Part shown: positions 25,916-38,600 of the stretch, piece by piece
Position numbering within the stretch: the first letter of the stretch is position 1
Layout of the letters: each line of letters opens with the position of its first letter
NCBI RefSeq assembly: GCF_020085105.1
Contig: NC_058043.1
Location: 12,533,167 to 12,597,166, forward strand
DNA length: 64,000 nt
Direction of reading: 5' to 3'
From: Siniperca chuatsi
Lineage: Eukaryota; Chordata; Actinopteri; Centrarchiformes; Sinipercidae
Notes under the pieces: model-generated
What the model was told of the DNA's origin: nothing
Seen by the model: the letters and a program-made list of their open reading frames with translations, nothing else
Databases searched by the model: none
Position numbers and translations under genes: made by a program

Positions 25916-26427
25916 GGAACAAATGCTGGTAAATCAAATGTAATCACATGTGTAGTTGCACCAGCTTGCGTGTTTCCTTACCAAACATATATTAGCATAA
26001 TACTGCATTTGTATTACAAATGCACTCATATAATCAAGCAATTACAGAATCACAATGACAAGGGCACTTGTTTATCCTGCTTCACCCAACTTTACATCTA
26101 CATAGCTGTCAACTTCTTGACATGCAACCAAACAACAGCCAACAGCCATTGAAACAATATCAGAGTTGACCTTAACACGAACACCCCCATTTACGTTTCG
26201 CCCATTTTCTTCTCAAATGCCTACACATTGTCTGCATCAAAACCTATGGCGTGCTGGATAAATTTGTCTCCACTTTGTGTTGCTTTGACAAGACAGAGCT
26301 CTGGCTTCATGGCCGACTGAATTTGTGTGATTAAAGACGACAAGCAAAACCATCTGCTTGTCACATCCATCTGTCATCGCCCAGCGTTCGCCATCAGCCG
26401 CACATCACTCAAAAACAACAGCAAGTC

Positions 26428-26487
<60 letters not shown>

Positions 26488-26490
26488 AGG
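26428..26490. repeat. (GA)n microsatellite
   Basis: A nearly perfect GA tract of about 60 bp with one AAAG interruption. The 137-codon minus-strand frame over it consists largely of repeat-encoded Leu/Ser and is not a gene. Confidence 0.95.
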
Positions 26491-27644
26491 GTACATGCCG
26501 CAATGCCTCAGAGGGAGGGAGGTGAGGAGAGACCAGGAGGTGCAAAAATGAGAGTCGGGGGGTGTGAGTGGAAGTAAATGAGGGAACGAGGGTGAAAAGA
26601 CACAGCGCAGGGGTGATGGAGAGAGGGGAAAACAGCAAGAAAAAGGAAGAGACAGATGGAGACTTTCTGCTGTTTTCTGCTGCCCATCTCTGAGCCAACC
26701 TGTTGATGTTGCCCTGTTGTGCCCACAGATTGGTTACAGAAAGTGTCCCGTCAGCTCCCAACGGCCAACGATCGAATCTCACCAGAGCTTTATTCCCTCT
26801 GCTTCCCCTACTTGTCATCCTCTGTTCTTTACTACTCTGTTTTTACAAAAAACCCCAAAAGCAAGTAGACTGCTCACACACAATATTATTTTAGGGCCAT
26901 ATCGCCCACCCCTAACACATTGTTGGTTTTTTTGTTTTTATGGGTTTTGTTGTTAATACGAGAAAGATATAGTCATAATGCACTTGACTGGAAAATGAAT
27001 GGCTGGAAAATCAATGATATGGTAAAACAAATGTGAACTTACAATGCCGTTGTTCTCTCTTCTAAAATCGATAATAACTAAAGCCACAGGATCAGCTGTA
27101 AAATGAATCTGCATTTCTTAGCAAGCTGAGTCAAGACTGTATGAAATAAGGTTAACCAAAATCTCCAAATGAGGTGTTTTTTGTGCAGGTGACATCTTGC
27201 TCTCCATGTCTTTCCCCATAATTCCTCAGTTTCAGTCATTCTCTCCTTCCTCCTCTCTCATTTTCTCTCCTTTCACCTCAACAATGTCCTATCATCCTCA
27301 GATAAAAACACAGTCAGCAAAGTGGCCTTTGGGAGTATGTGGGAAAACCAGCCCTCATCTTTCATGTTCCCATCCTGGCCCTGTTCTTCCCCTCTCCCGT
27401 CCCTCTTCCCCTCCTCCTCTGGAGTTTCTGTCTCCCTCTCTCTCCCACAGCCACTTTCTCGCCATCTTTCTCTCTCTCCCTCCCACCGACTATCTCCAGG
27501 ACTATCGATTTAGCGTAGGCTGTGATTGAGTCTCACTGGGTGTAATGCAGGCCCTAAGGTGTCTTCTGAATGGAGAGCATCATGAGTTATGGACTAACTA
27601 TAGTCACTCTTCCACAACACCTGAATCACCAGCAGACACGGTAT

Positions 27645-27698
<54 letters not shown>
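27645..27698. repeat. (AC)n microsatellite
   Basis: About 25 AC units, with a further short AC tract at about 27,796-27,812. Overlapping frames are low complexity only. Confidence 0.95.
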
Positions 27699-27701
<3 letters not shown>

Positions 27702-28062
27702 CTGCTTTGCCCAATGCAAACCAACCTTTGTGTTCAAACAAAAGGACACACACATTGATCATACTTCATACACACATTGATCATACAATCGCTGACACAC
27801 ACACACACACACGATCTGATGCTCATTGTCGACATAACTTAATTTCAACGGACATGTAACTTAAAGGTGTCATTTTATAACCTCTAGTGCTTTTGCTCAT
27901 TTGCATTCAGATAGACTGTGACCTCTGACATCATTGTTCATTGCAATAAAGGTATATCACACATTCTTGTCTAATATAACATCCATGATTCAACACCACG
28001 AACAGCCACAGATGTGTGTGGTGTACAAATTAACCTAAAAGACAACAGACTCACAATAATGC

Positions 28063-29110
28063 CAGTGGTAGAAAAAAATTACTCACCATTAAAATAGGAG
28101 TAGACGGCAAGTGTCTGTGCTGAACCATAGGATAATATCCTTTCAGTCATTAGTGCACTTTGTTGCAGGTGTTCAGTGAAAATAATCTACAATGTGAAAA
28201 ACACAGCGGTCGTAAGTAATTTACAGTACTGCAAGTACATTTATTCAAGGACCGTACAGCTGTACAATTTTAAGGTACTTGCATTTTACGCTACTTTATA
28301 AAGAACTTCTACTCCACTGCATTTCAGAGGGAAATATTGTACTTTTTACTCCGCTACAGTACATACAGTACAAATGTAAGTAGTACTTATTTACCATCTA
28401 CTTCTGATACTTTTATATTTCACTATTGATTAATCGTGTAAGCCATTTGTAAATTAAAGATGCCAAAACTTCACTGGTTTGCTTCTCAAATGTGAATATT
28501 TGCTGGTTTTCTTAGTTTTCTATGATATTAAACTGAATATCTTTGGGTGTTGAACTGTTGAAATGAATCAATAATATAATTAATAATATAATATTCTAAT
28601 ATTTTGCTAATAATATAACATTGGAAAATGATGGTCGATACATCCATTTTTTGTCTATTTAATCGAACAAATAATTATGTATGAGAGTGCGTGTATCTGA
28701 ATCACAAATTAACAATTGTCCACTGTACAGCAGGTTACCTCTTTGAAAATGAAATGTCAAACAGCTTTTCTATTTTCATTTTAATATAGTCATAGAACGC
28801 CTATACAAGTATGTGAAAATGAAAATTGTATTATTGCATTTTCATTTATGCTCAAATAACACATACACATTCAGCTGGAGGTAATATTAATCTGTTCCTT
28901 TAAGTGTGTGTATGTTTATCCTTTTGACCTTGTGTGGCCTGATAATTAAAAATAAATAAATATTTTGCTAATAATACTTCTGTAACTTTACTGAGTAAAA
29001 ATTTTTAAATCATAACTTTAACTAACAAAGAGGTAACTTATAATTTTTATTGTTGTATTGGGCGTTTTACATAACTAAGGTAAAGGATCTAAATACTTCC
29101 TCCTTCTCTG
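28063..29110. mobile_element. Diverged copy of the CAGTGGTGGAAGAAGTA-family repeat
   Basis: The left end CAGTGGTAGAAAAAAATTAC and right end ATACTTCCTCCTTCTCTG are degenerate inverted repeats. Internal segments 'CTACTTTATAAAGAACTTCT', 'ACTCCACTGCATTTCAGAGG' and 'ATACTTCTGTAACTTTACT' are hallmarks of this very abundant non-autonomous teleost DNA element. A second copy lies at 44,765-45,292. This one is about 1.05 kb and appears enlarged by an internal AT-rich insertion. No clear target duplication is seen. Confidence 0.6.
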
Positions 29111-31170
29111 GGAAAACACATTTTCACATGTGGCAGTGAATGCACCGAAAGTTGGTGAATGCGGTGACGGCTAGCTAACGTTTGATCCAAGGCAGACAGT
29201 GGCAGGAAAAACTATTTTGTGCATCTGCCTTGACACTTGGCTATGTTCCTAACAGTCTGAATCCTTGTTACATGAAGTCACAAATGACAACCGTTTACCC
29301 TGTATTATATTAACGGACTGGGAAACGCGGCTCATGTCAGTCCCAACATCACCCGGGCAACAACAGAGGCAGGCTGTCGGAATGGAGAGTGTGGGCTCGT
29401 GCACCTAACCAACGTAGTTAGCCGTTACCGTTAGCCGTTGAAGTGCCCTTTTAGCTTGGCAGTGACTGATATTTTACCAACGAACCTGGCTGATTTTCCT
29501 CACTTGTTGCACTCGCCTCGACCCAGACTGTCTCATCTGATGCTGCATTATCTAGCCTCCCTACTAGTGGTGTAGAAATTGGTTCATGAGTAAAATAAAT
29601 AAATAACTAATAATGTCAAGTTTTGAAGTTAACTATCTTCTAGTTAACTCCATTTACGCAGACACACACTTCCTGTTACGTTAATAACACCTTATGGGAA
29701 AGAAATCGCACAATCGGAAGTTTCGCTCCCCTGTATAGCCTATGAGACCTTTTTTAAAAATAGATGTGATTATTTTGTATCTTACGTGCGCAGTAATACA
29801 TTTAAATGTGTATAAGATGCTAAGTTGCACATTTTCACTTTGCATTGCTGTTGTTTTCTTGTTTGTTTAGACGATGTAGCTAGATTGCTATTTGTTACCT
29901 ATTTTGCTGGGCAAATTTTATTGTAACTAAGCATAAATGTGGGCAATCTACATCAAAAACATTACTGACTATACATAGGCTATGAAACCACAAGCACTTC
30001 TGGGAACACTCAGCCTGAGAAATGATGGTACGTCCCACTAAAGTAGAAGTAAAACACGTGAGTACAGTGCTAGAGCTAATGTGTCATTCTAACTATAACC
30101 ATTTCAATTTGTCTAGCACTACCAACCAATCCCTCCCTAAAGCACAGATGTTCTCTGCAAATTGGTGGACAGATTTCCTTAACATAAATGCTCTCTCACA
30201 TATTGCATTATAACTGAAGAGTTTTAAAGGAAAATTTAATTGGATTTCCTCTTGAATGGGTACAATTTTGTCAGAGATTTAAGTAGAATCAAGAAATGTT
30301 ATGTGAAAAAGTTACTCAAGTAGTCAAGTCATGTTTATTTAAATATCAATGTCTCAATGCATGGGCAAAAATCTCTCTTAAGAAGACAGGGACCCCCCAA
30401 AAAAGTTGAAAAAATAGAGTAAATGTCAGGAGGGCAATTGAAGGATAGTTTTCTCTCTACAGACGGCACAGGGTGCAGGAGATACTGTCGGAAAGAAAAG
30501 GCAATTAAAAGATGAAAAGAAAGCTAAAAGTTAATAGAAATACAAAATAAAACAGCGACAGTAACAAACAATGAACAATATGAACAAATCAGTTCCACAG
30601 AGAAGTGTTGGGGTGCAAAATTTCAATACAATACACAAAAAGAATATCACTAAAGTGTTATGGATATCAGTAATAGCATGAAATACCTGGTCTTGCTATG
30701 AATTCAGTAGGATGCACCTGAATTAGAAAAATTTATTTCAGGGGGTCAGTTTGACCTGACTTCTTCACACAACATACCAAACTACCAGGGACACCACATA
30801 AATTATTGATGATAGTTTGGGAGCCTGTAAATGGTCTGCATAATTGATTTAAAGGCATATATTTTAGCATAGGGTTGTATTTCTAAGTGTATGCTTGCTT
30901 TTATCCATGCATTAACCCTCCCCTCCTCCTTGAACATCCTCTGTGCGTGCCCCCCCCCAAACAAGATGCTCATTGTAATTCGTAAATCCTATTAGGATTG
31001 GCCCCAGAGTCGGCCTCTGCTTAGCAAATAAATAATAGTAATGATGATGATCCCTCATCTTGTCACTGGGGCTCTCCCCCGGGGGCCTCGCAGTGCAGGT
31101 GGAAGGGAGCCTCTCCTGGCCTAATTGGTTCCAACCCTGCAGTCTTCTCTCCAGCCTTCCTTCCCTCCCT

Positions 31171-31209
<39 letters not shown>

Positions 31210-33000
31210 GTCCTCGGGACTCGCTCGGTAAACTTGTCTTTCTCTTGATGTGAGTGTGTGTGTGTGTGTCATCACCATGTTTAATTTATTCTCGCACAAC
31301 CATGAAATCACACCTACACACCAGCACTTTCTGTCTCTCTGTCCTGGTCTCCCACTGCACACACAGATGGACGGAGAGACGAGCTGAAAACACACACACA
31401 GACATCTATGTACTGTACTGTGGTAACAGGCTGCCAGTATCTCGCCACTGTCTTCCCCTGCGGTGTCTTTTTGGCAGCCGGTGCATATAAACACCTTGAA
31501 TTGTTTAATGGTGCCAGACAGGAAACAGTTTCCATCTCTTTTTACCTGTCTGTCTAGTCCATAACTCTGACCCCTACTCTGAACTGAGCCTATCGCCACC
31601 ATACCTCATTACATTTCCACTTAAAAAAGACAGTTTCATAACACACAGGATTGCAAAGTCATTTTGAATGTATGAGTAATGGAGATTAATAATCGTACAA
31701 ATCAGATTAGATAATTGAATTTTGGCGCCTCAATGAAAAACGGTTGGAAATAAAAGGGGTGTTATTCTGCAACAGTTATTAAAAGAATCATGTCAGGGCT
31801 TTAATCTAACGCTTCAGAGGTTCTATCAGGAAATATGGGATTTGATACACATTCAGCTATTGCACGCACACACATGTCGCAAAAACAGAGAGAGTAAAAA
31901 AACTTTCTAAAAATAAATCTGGTCCCTAAGCTTTGTGAAAGGTCTAAAATGTTGTGTTTTTTGCTTTGATGACTGGGAGAAGAAGCAGCTTTAGCACTGG
32001 CCCTCGGAAGAGACTTTCTGAAACATTTCTCTGAAAATCAATACCTTCTCTGCTAGGCAAAGAGGATCTCTAATATAGTTTTATGTTATTATTTTTTCTC
32101 AGACATTGCTACATTTTTCAGCGGCTGGCGGAGGGAAGATGGATTTTCTCTTCGACTGGATGCTAAATGTGATTCTGAATGTGGTGGGTCAATGAGATGA
32201 TGCAGAGCCTGCACTTTCTTGAAAAATGGGATGCGACAGAAAATCACACTATGGGAATATGGGATCTATTATGATTTTAAAGACCAAATGAATTTCACCA
32301 GCAGCACTGCACAGCACAAAATAACAAATTTCTTCCCTCTTGCAGGCTGTGATCCTTTGGCCTGGAAAGACTGCACATCAGCTTCACAACTGTTATACAC
32401 AATAAACACACACTGGGTCCCTGTGGTGTGTGAAATTGGTTCAGTGAGAATTTCAGCGTGATCGGCTCTATATCAGGTGCAACAGGGACCTCTGTTGGGT
32501 AAAATCATCATTACATTTTAACAGTGTCTCAGTACAACACATTGTAATTCAGTGTGTATATTTGCTGCAATATGTGTTGGTTGTACACATGAAATGTCAG
32601 CTTTTTACCTACAATTTAAATTCAGAAAAATCTGTTTACTCTTTTTGCTATTACTACTTTTTATTGCAAACCCTGCTGGTTTTAAAAGTACCAGAAATAC
32701 ACACTGTATACCTGTTGCATTTGGCAATGTAACATTTTTGAAAATATTAATGCTTTTTCTGATGTCCTGAATGTTTTAAAATATTACTGATTGTTGTGAA
32801 AATATGTTGCTGATAGCTTTTCTTTTTAATCTTAAGTCTTTATCGCCCAAACATCTTTCTAACAGAGGTCCTAACTTATGGAGCTCTTTGTCTCAGTGGC
32901 TAAAAAAGGACGTCGGTCTTGCTTTTCTTGTTACATAATCTACATACAGCTTAACAGGTCAGATTTGTGAGACTGGAAACAGCAATTGACAAAGTAATCT
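29111..33000. other. Gene-free stretch
   Basis: No supported gene. A (CCCT)n/(CT)n tract lies at about 31,160-31,204 and a short (TG)n at 31,253-31,268. Repeat-free islands at about 30,950-31,130 and 31,640-31,850 contain TTAGGATTGG, GATTAATAATC and similar AT-core motifs and may be conserved non-coding elements. Confidence 0.4.
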
Positions 33001-33023
33001 CACCTGAAGCTCCAGTTGTGGCA

Positions 33024-33151
33024 GTTGCCATGGAAACGTTCATGTATAAACATGTTTCCATGGTTGACTTTCAAGTCAACATGGATGAGAAGACATAGAG
33101 GTTCAGAATCGTGTAAAAGTTTGAACATCTGCAGTATGTTTCCATGGCAAC
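33024..33151. promoter_or_regulatory. Cluster of RFX-type X-box palindromes
   Basis: GTTGCCATGGAAAC at 33,024-33,037 and GTTTCCATGGCAAC at 33,138-33,151 are exact reverse complements. Each fits the RFX X-box (GTNRCC-N(0-3)-RGYAAC). A third degenerate copy, GTTTCCATGGTTGAC, starts at 33,054. The third copy overlaps a second palindrome, GTTGACTTTCAAGTCAAC (33,063-33,080). RFX proteins bind such sites in ciliary, immune and neuronal genes; the target here is unknown. The whole could alternatively be part of a hairpin-forming repeat. Confidence 0.45.
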
Positions 33152-33485
33152 GGAGCAAACTCAATTTGCACTTGGGGACCATGTGATATGGTCAAAAGTT
33201 CCAGAATGAGCGAGAATGTGGACCTTGAGTTGAGATTGTTAACTGTAAATATAACTGTTTCCTTCCTTTTTTTTTTTTAACTTTCCAATGTTATTTTTGT
33301 GTCCTTTGTGTAATTTTAACCTGAGCAAATAAATAAAACTCAAAGTTTACCTGCAGTTACACTCTAAGTTTGGCTCTTGATGTGGTGTCTCCAATAAAAA
33401 TGAAATTCTCTTGAATTGAACAGATTCATTGCCATAGCATCATCCCGTCGCCCCCTCCATGCCCTTGCCCTCTCACCAGTGCACT

Positions 33486-33488
<3 letters not shown>

Positions 33489-33526
<38 letters not shown>
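33489..33526. repeat. (AT)n microsatellite
   Basis: About 19 AT units with a short CA-rich tail. Confidence 0.95.
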
Positions 33527-33529
<3 letters not shown>

Positions 33530-35666
33530 CACACACATATAAAATCATCGACCCACAGAAATCTACAAAAAATTTGGCCTGCCTATCTGGAGTGGCACGG
33601 TCAGGGGGTCAGGGATGACAACATGGCAGCTGTGATATCTTCCACGCTGTCCTTCAGTCTAGAGCGGCATGAAGCAGAGGCTCTTTCCCAGGAGGAAGTG
33701 ACCCATGTCTGAAGGGGTGCTCTGTTGTCCAATCAGAGGACTGCTGAAGCCTGGCAGCGCTACCTGCTCGGGCCACGCTGCTCCTTTTCTTCTTGTCTCT
33801 GACAGACAACAGGGGAGGAAGGAGGCGTGACCAGGAAACTCATCATCTGCATCCGAACGTGGCCGTTGAGTGTATGAGGGAGAGGAAACCAGGGAGAGAG
33901 AGACAGAAACAAATAGGTAATAAATGAAAAAATCAATCTAATCTAGAAAAACAAATAGTGAAAAATCAAAAGTAGAAGAATTAAAGGAAGGATTTATTGA
34001 AATAACCCCAATCAGAAGGCAAGATGAAAAGGTAAAAAGGAGATGTATGGAAAAAGAAACCAAAGTGAACCTGTGTCTGTCTGTCTAGGTGTCGTGTTAT
34101 TCAGGCCTGTAGCCGCTAATGGAATGACTCTTCAGACCTGCGGATGCCATTCCCTGCATTCCTGATCTCTGAGCCGTCTCTTTACATAGCAAACCATCCC
34201 AGTGGCTCCTGTGGCTAATTACACTGCACTCAGGGTAGCTACAGAAAATAGCTCTGCGTCCTTTTGAAGTTCTGGAAATACCTCTGTCTCATTTGAATCT
34301 CTCATTTATTCCCCAACAGGAAATGAAAGCATTCTTCCCTTCACTATGTGATAACAAATTCAGCACCTCTTCACATATTCACCTCTTTTCTTTCTGTTTC
34401 TATAAAACTTCTTTTACACACTCACACATTATATGTCTGTATAATGAAACATACTCAGCTAATTTTCATCTCTGATTCCCACTGCTGTCATGAGGATAAG
34501 TGATGGAAAGTTTGATCATATCTAACCTGGGAATATGTAGAGGAGCTACAGTATAAGCGAATGAGTCCGCATTCCCTTGTGTAGATGGGACAATGGGAAA
34601 ATAAATGCTGTCTGTTTTTTTCTCTGAAGTCCATATTTACAGAAGAGTCTAGATGTCAAATGAGCTAACAAGTACTTTCCTTCTTCAAACAACTCTGTGA
34701 CTCCAGTTTGCAGAATACTTATAAAACAGGCAATAAGAGATGTAGTAATCAAGTTGAAAAGATAAACAGAAATGTGTCTCTTTAAGGCAAAACAAATAAC
34801 ATATGCTGTGTGTGCAGTTAACTCAAAGTTTCAGGGGAGTAATGAATTCTCATTTTATATTTACAGTAGTATAGTAAATGTAATAGTATAGCATAGTATG
34901 CCAAGTATTGTTGGTAGAAATAACTGTTAAAAGGAAACAGCGACCCATACATTTTACAAAAAATTAATCAAACTACTAAAATACCTTCATATTTTTCTCA
35001 ATGACGGCACAAAATAGTAAGATGCACAAAACATTTTTACAGAACATCAAGGCAAGTTTTACAGGAAGAGGTGACATCATTTCCAACCCTCCCTTTAACT
35101 GTAATCACAAATGCATGCTTAATACACAGTGTACTGTATATTGTAGTTTAACACAGTTGCAATGCCATTAAAAATATGTGAGATTAAGAACAAGAGCACC
35201 TAAAAGTAAGTCCTGCAATGTTAAAAGTAAATTTCAGTGATATAGTCAGACCAAATCAGATACAAAGTGTGCCTAAAAACAAAATCGTTGATCGTGACCT
35301 GCTTAGTGTACAGTCTTGTTGACGATGCATGAAGTTGTATGAACAGAGATAAATGTCTATATCTTTGCATTTTACATAAACTACAAGTTTTTGTAGACCA
35401 AACCTTTATATTTTCATTCTGTTATTTATCCACCCATTTATCCCATGCCTTTGCACACTGAGTAAATTCATCACAATATATTCTGCACACAGGCTTTGAA
35501 GTTTATAAACAAACAAAGGAAAACATGTGTTGAAATTAAAATTCAAGTATAACGTATAAAGTGTCATTGCTGCTTTGGGCCAAGAACAAGCGTGTCAGCT
35601 ACAGCAGGTGATGAAACTATAATGGGAGCTGGCCAGTAGGTTTGATGCGACGCCCGCTGGTCCCCC
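33530..35666. other. Gene-free stretch downstream of stac3
   Basis: No gene seen. The last few hundred bases next to 35,667 should be stac3 3' UTR (minus strand), but I found no unambiguous AATAAA for it. The segment 34,080-34,270 is repeat-free, GC-balanced and rich in short conserved-looking motifs (for example GCCGCTAATGG and GGCTAATTACAC), a possible regulatory element. Confidence 0.4.
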
Positions 35667-38600
35667 TCAGATCTCCTGCAGCAGGTTGGCGGGGAAGAAG
35701 CCGAGCTTCCGTCCTGTACTGACCTTCAGGTAGGCGTTTACCTCCTCACCCTTCTTCACCACAATCTGAGGACACACACAACAAACACACTTCGACTGGG
35801 ACAAGTGTGTTTTTGTGTATGTGTTATATGATGGTTTAACAACAGCTACATTGAAGCGTGTCAAGTCAATGTTTTTGCTATAAAAACAGTTTGAGAAAAA
35901 GAGGGAACAGATTTTGGGTGTGCACAAAATCAGGATTTAGCACTTTAAAATTGTGGACCTGTCCCTGAACACTCTTTGTTAAGCCACTATGTGTAGAACT
36001 GGAAAATTTCCAACTTTGGCACCACGTGGCGGTAACATAATTAAGACACTGTAGCGGATAGCAATGCATGCTGCTGAATAGTTTTCACGTTTTCACAAGA
36101 GGAACAAGAATTTAAAGTTAGGGTTCAGGTTAATTTACAGCGAGGGTTAAATTTAAACAGCTGTGAGGTTTAACAACAAGGTTAGATGTTAGTGACTGTA
36201 AACCAGTGATACTGCAACATTTGTCTCTTTATGTCAACATGACGCATGCTTGTGTGTGTATTAGTGTGTATGTTTGTGTGTTGTAGTTGTGTCTATTCAT
36301 GTTTTTTATAGCTGTCATGTTAACACACATGATGACTGTATTTACATGAATAACTACACAGTGTTTAAGTTATTGAACTGGAAGGCACCTAGTGTATAGA
36401 ACTGCATAATTATTATGTTTGTTATTTTTGCCTTCCTCTTCTGGATCAGTGTTTAACAGTGTATTTGTGTGTGTGTGTGTTAACCTGGTCTTTCTTCAGA
36501 GTGATTTGGCCCATCTCTCTATTGCCAACAAAGGAGCGTGTCACCTTGTAGGCCGTCTCTCCTGCTCGAACTCGGATGATGTAGTTGGCTGGTATGAAGC
36601 CCGTTCTCTCTCTGATCTTCCCCTGGTGGAGCAAAAGCTTGAACAGTGAGTTGTTGCAGCCCCAGTTTCTAATGTGGATTTCTTAAACATGAACATATTG
36701 TCCGGTGTGGCTTTGAAACCTGAGTGACTGACCAAAATAGCTGGATGGATGATGAAGAGGAGACAGTACAGAACCACAGTTGACTTTAGCTAAAAGAATT
36801 TACTTGTTTAAGAACCACAATGTTTTTCTAGTTTGAAAATTGAAAGCATAGACCAATGACAGCACAGCAAGTGCAATCTCCATCCAATCAGGTGCGGGAA
36901 GGGTTTGTGTTATCTGAGAACTGCCAGTCATCTGTTGTATTGTACAGTGTACGTTAAATGATGTTCATTTAAAGAAAAAGCCCATTTACCCTAACCAGAC
37001 CACAATGAGGGAAATTAAATTGTGGGCTGGCGTTCAGAGGCTGCAAATGATTATTTTATGTTCTTGACCTGGAACGCAGATCTCCACTGTGAACTGGAAG
37101 CTCAACACTGAAGGACAGCTCTCTGACTGAAGCTGCAGTTTACATTTTTAAATGATTTGTCCTTTGATTGTCGATTGACTTAAATACATACTACATAAAT
37201 ATTCAACACAATGCTCTAAAGTAACCCACTTGGACGTTACAGGAGTTGGATCTTCCCTCCAGCACATGAATGCAGCATAATTGTTAAAAAAAACAAATAA
37301 ATAGATAATCAACTAATGGCAAAAATCCCAAACCTAGACTGTGATCTAAATCTACTTAATTGATCCTCAAGCCAACTGGATGTCTGTAGGAAAAATTTCA
37401 TAGCTTTTGGAGAGAAGATAGAATTGAAAACATCAAATTGATCGTCATCGCTGTGAGTAATATGAGAAAACAAATCTTGGACTCACCCTCCACCATTCCT
37501 CATTGGAGTCATCTATCACTGTGATGCGGTCACCAGCACTTGGGGACAGAGTATTTTAAGGGGAGATTTAAATATTAAATAATGACAAAAACAAGTATTT
37601 TTGGTGCGAGTGAGACAGTCAGGAATAAAGAGAGCACAAAAAACTGAAAGAGAGATTAGACAAGGAGAGGGGCTTACTGAACATCCAGATCATCTTTCTC
37701 TATGGCTTTGAAGCGGTACAGAGCCAGATAGTAGTGAGACTGACTGAACACGCCGATCTTCCCTGGCTGAAGCTTTTTACTCTGATAAACACAAACATTC
37801 AAAGCACACTGACTTAACATCACCAGTCATTAAGAAAGTATCATCATCATAGTTGGTACTTCACATTATTCAAAGTTGCCTTGTTTTCATTTTGTTTGTC
37901 ATTTTCATCGCTGTTACCACTACTGTCATTAATACTGTGAATATTATATTTTTCATTGACATCATCATTATCATCATCATCATCATCTCTGACCTTGTCA
38001 TCAGCAGGAGCCTTGTCACCTCTCTTTTCTCCTTCTGTGTTTGCTGGTACACAACACAAATAAAAATGAGACAAACAAAAAAAAAACAAAGAGAAAATGA
38101 TTCACCTTCACATATTGTATCTCCATTATTGGAAAGAATCTTTGAAAGTATTTCTGCTGCTGTGCACATCCAAAAAACTTCTACAGGTGCTGGATCAAAA
38201 AACATGCAAATTGGTGATGATGGATCTCAGGAAGGCAACATTTCGATCTAACAGGGATCTTCATCAACGAACATGGAGACAGAGAGAGCGAGATACAAGG
38301 AAGTTGACACATAACAAAGGTCCCTAGCTGGACTCGAACCTGGAACATGCAGTTAAACCACTTGTCAAACAGGATGCCCTATTATCATGTTTCTACCCTG
38401 TTCAGCACGCACTTACTTCCTTCACCTCCTTCATCCTCCTGTTTGGGCTGGGATTCATCATCCTCCATCATCATCATCATCTGAAAAATTTTGGATAAAC
38501 AGTAGAAATACATTTATATAGAACTAACTGTGACAGAATCAGATTAAAGAAACACAAAAATACATTTGAAGAAGACAAAAGAAAAAAAAAGGTTAGTAAA

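Noticed and set aside
26405..26818. 137-codon minus-strand frame ending in a Ser-Leu run
   Set aside because: It overlaps the (GA)n microsatellite and has no family resemblance.
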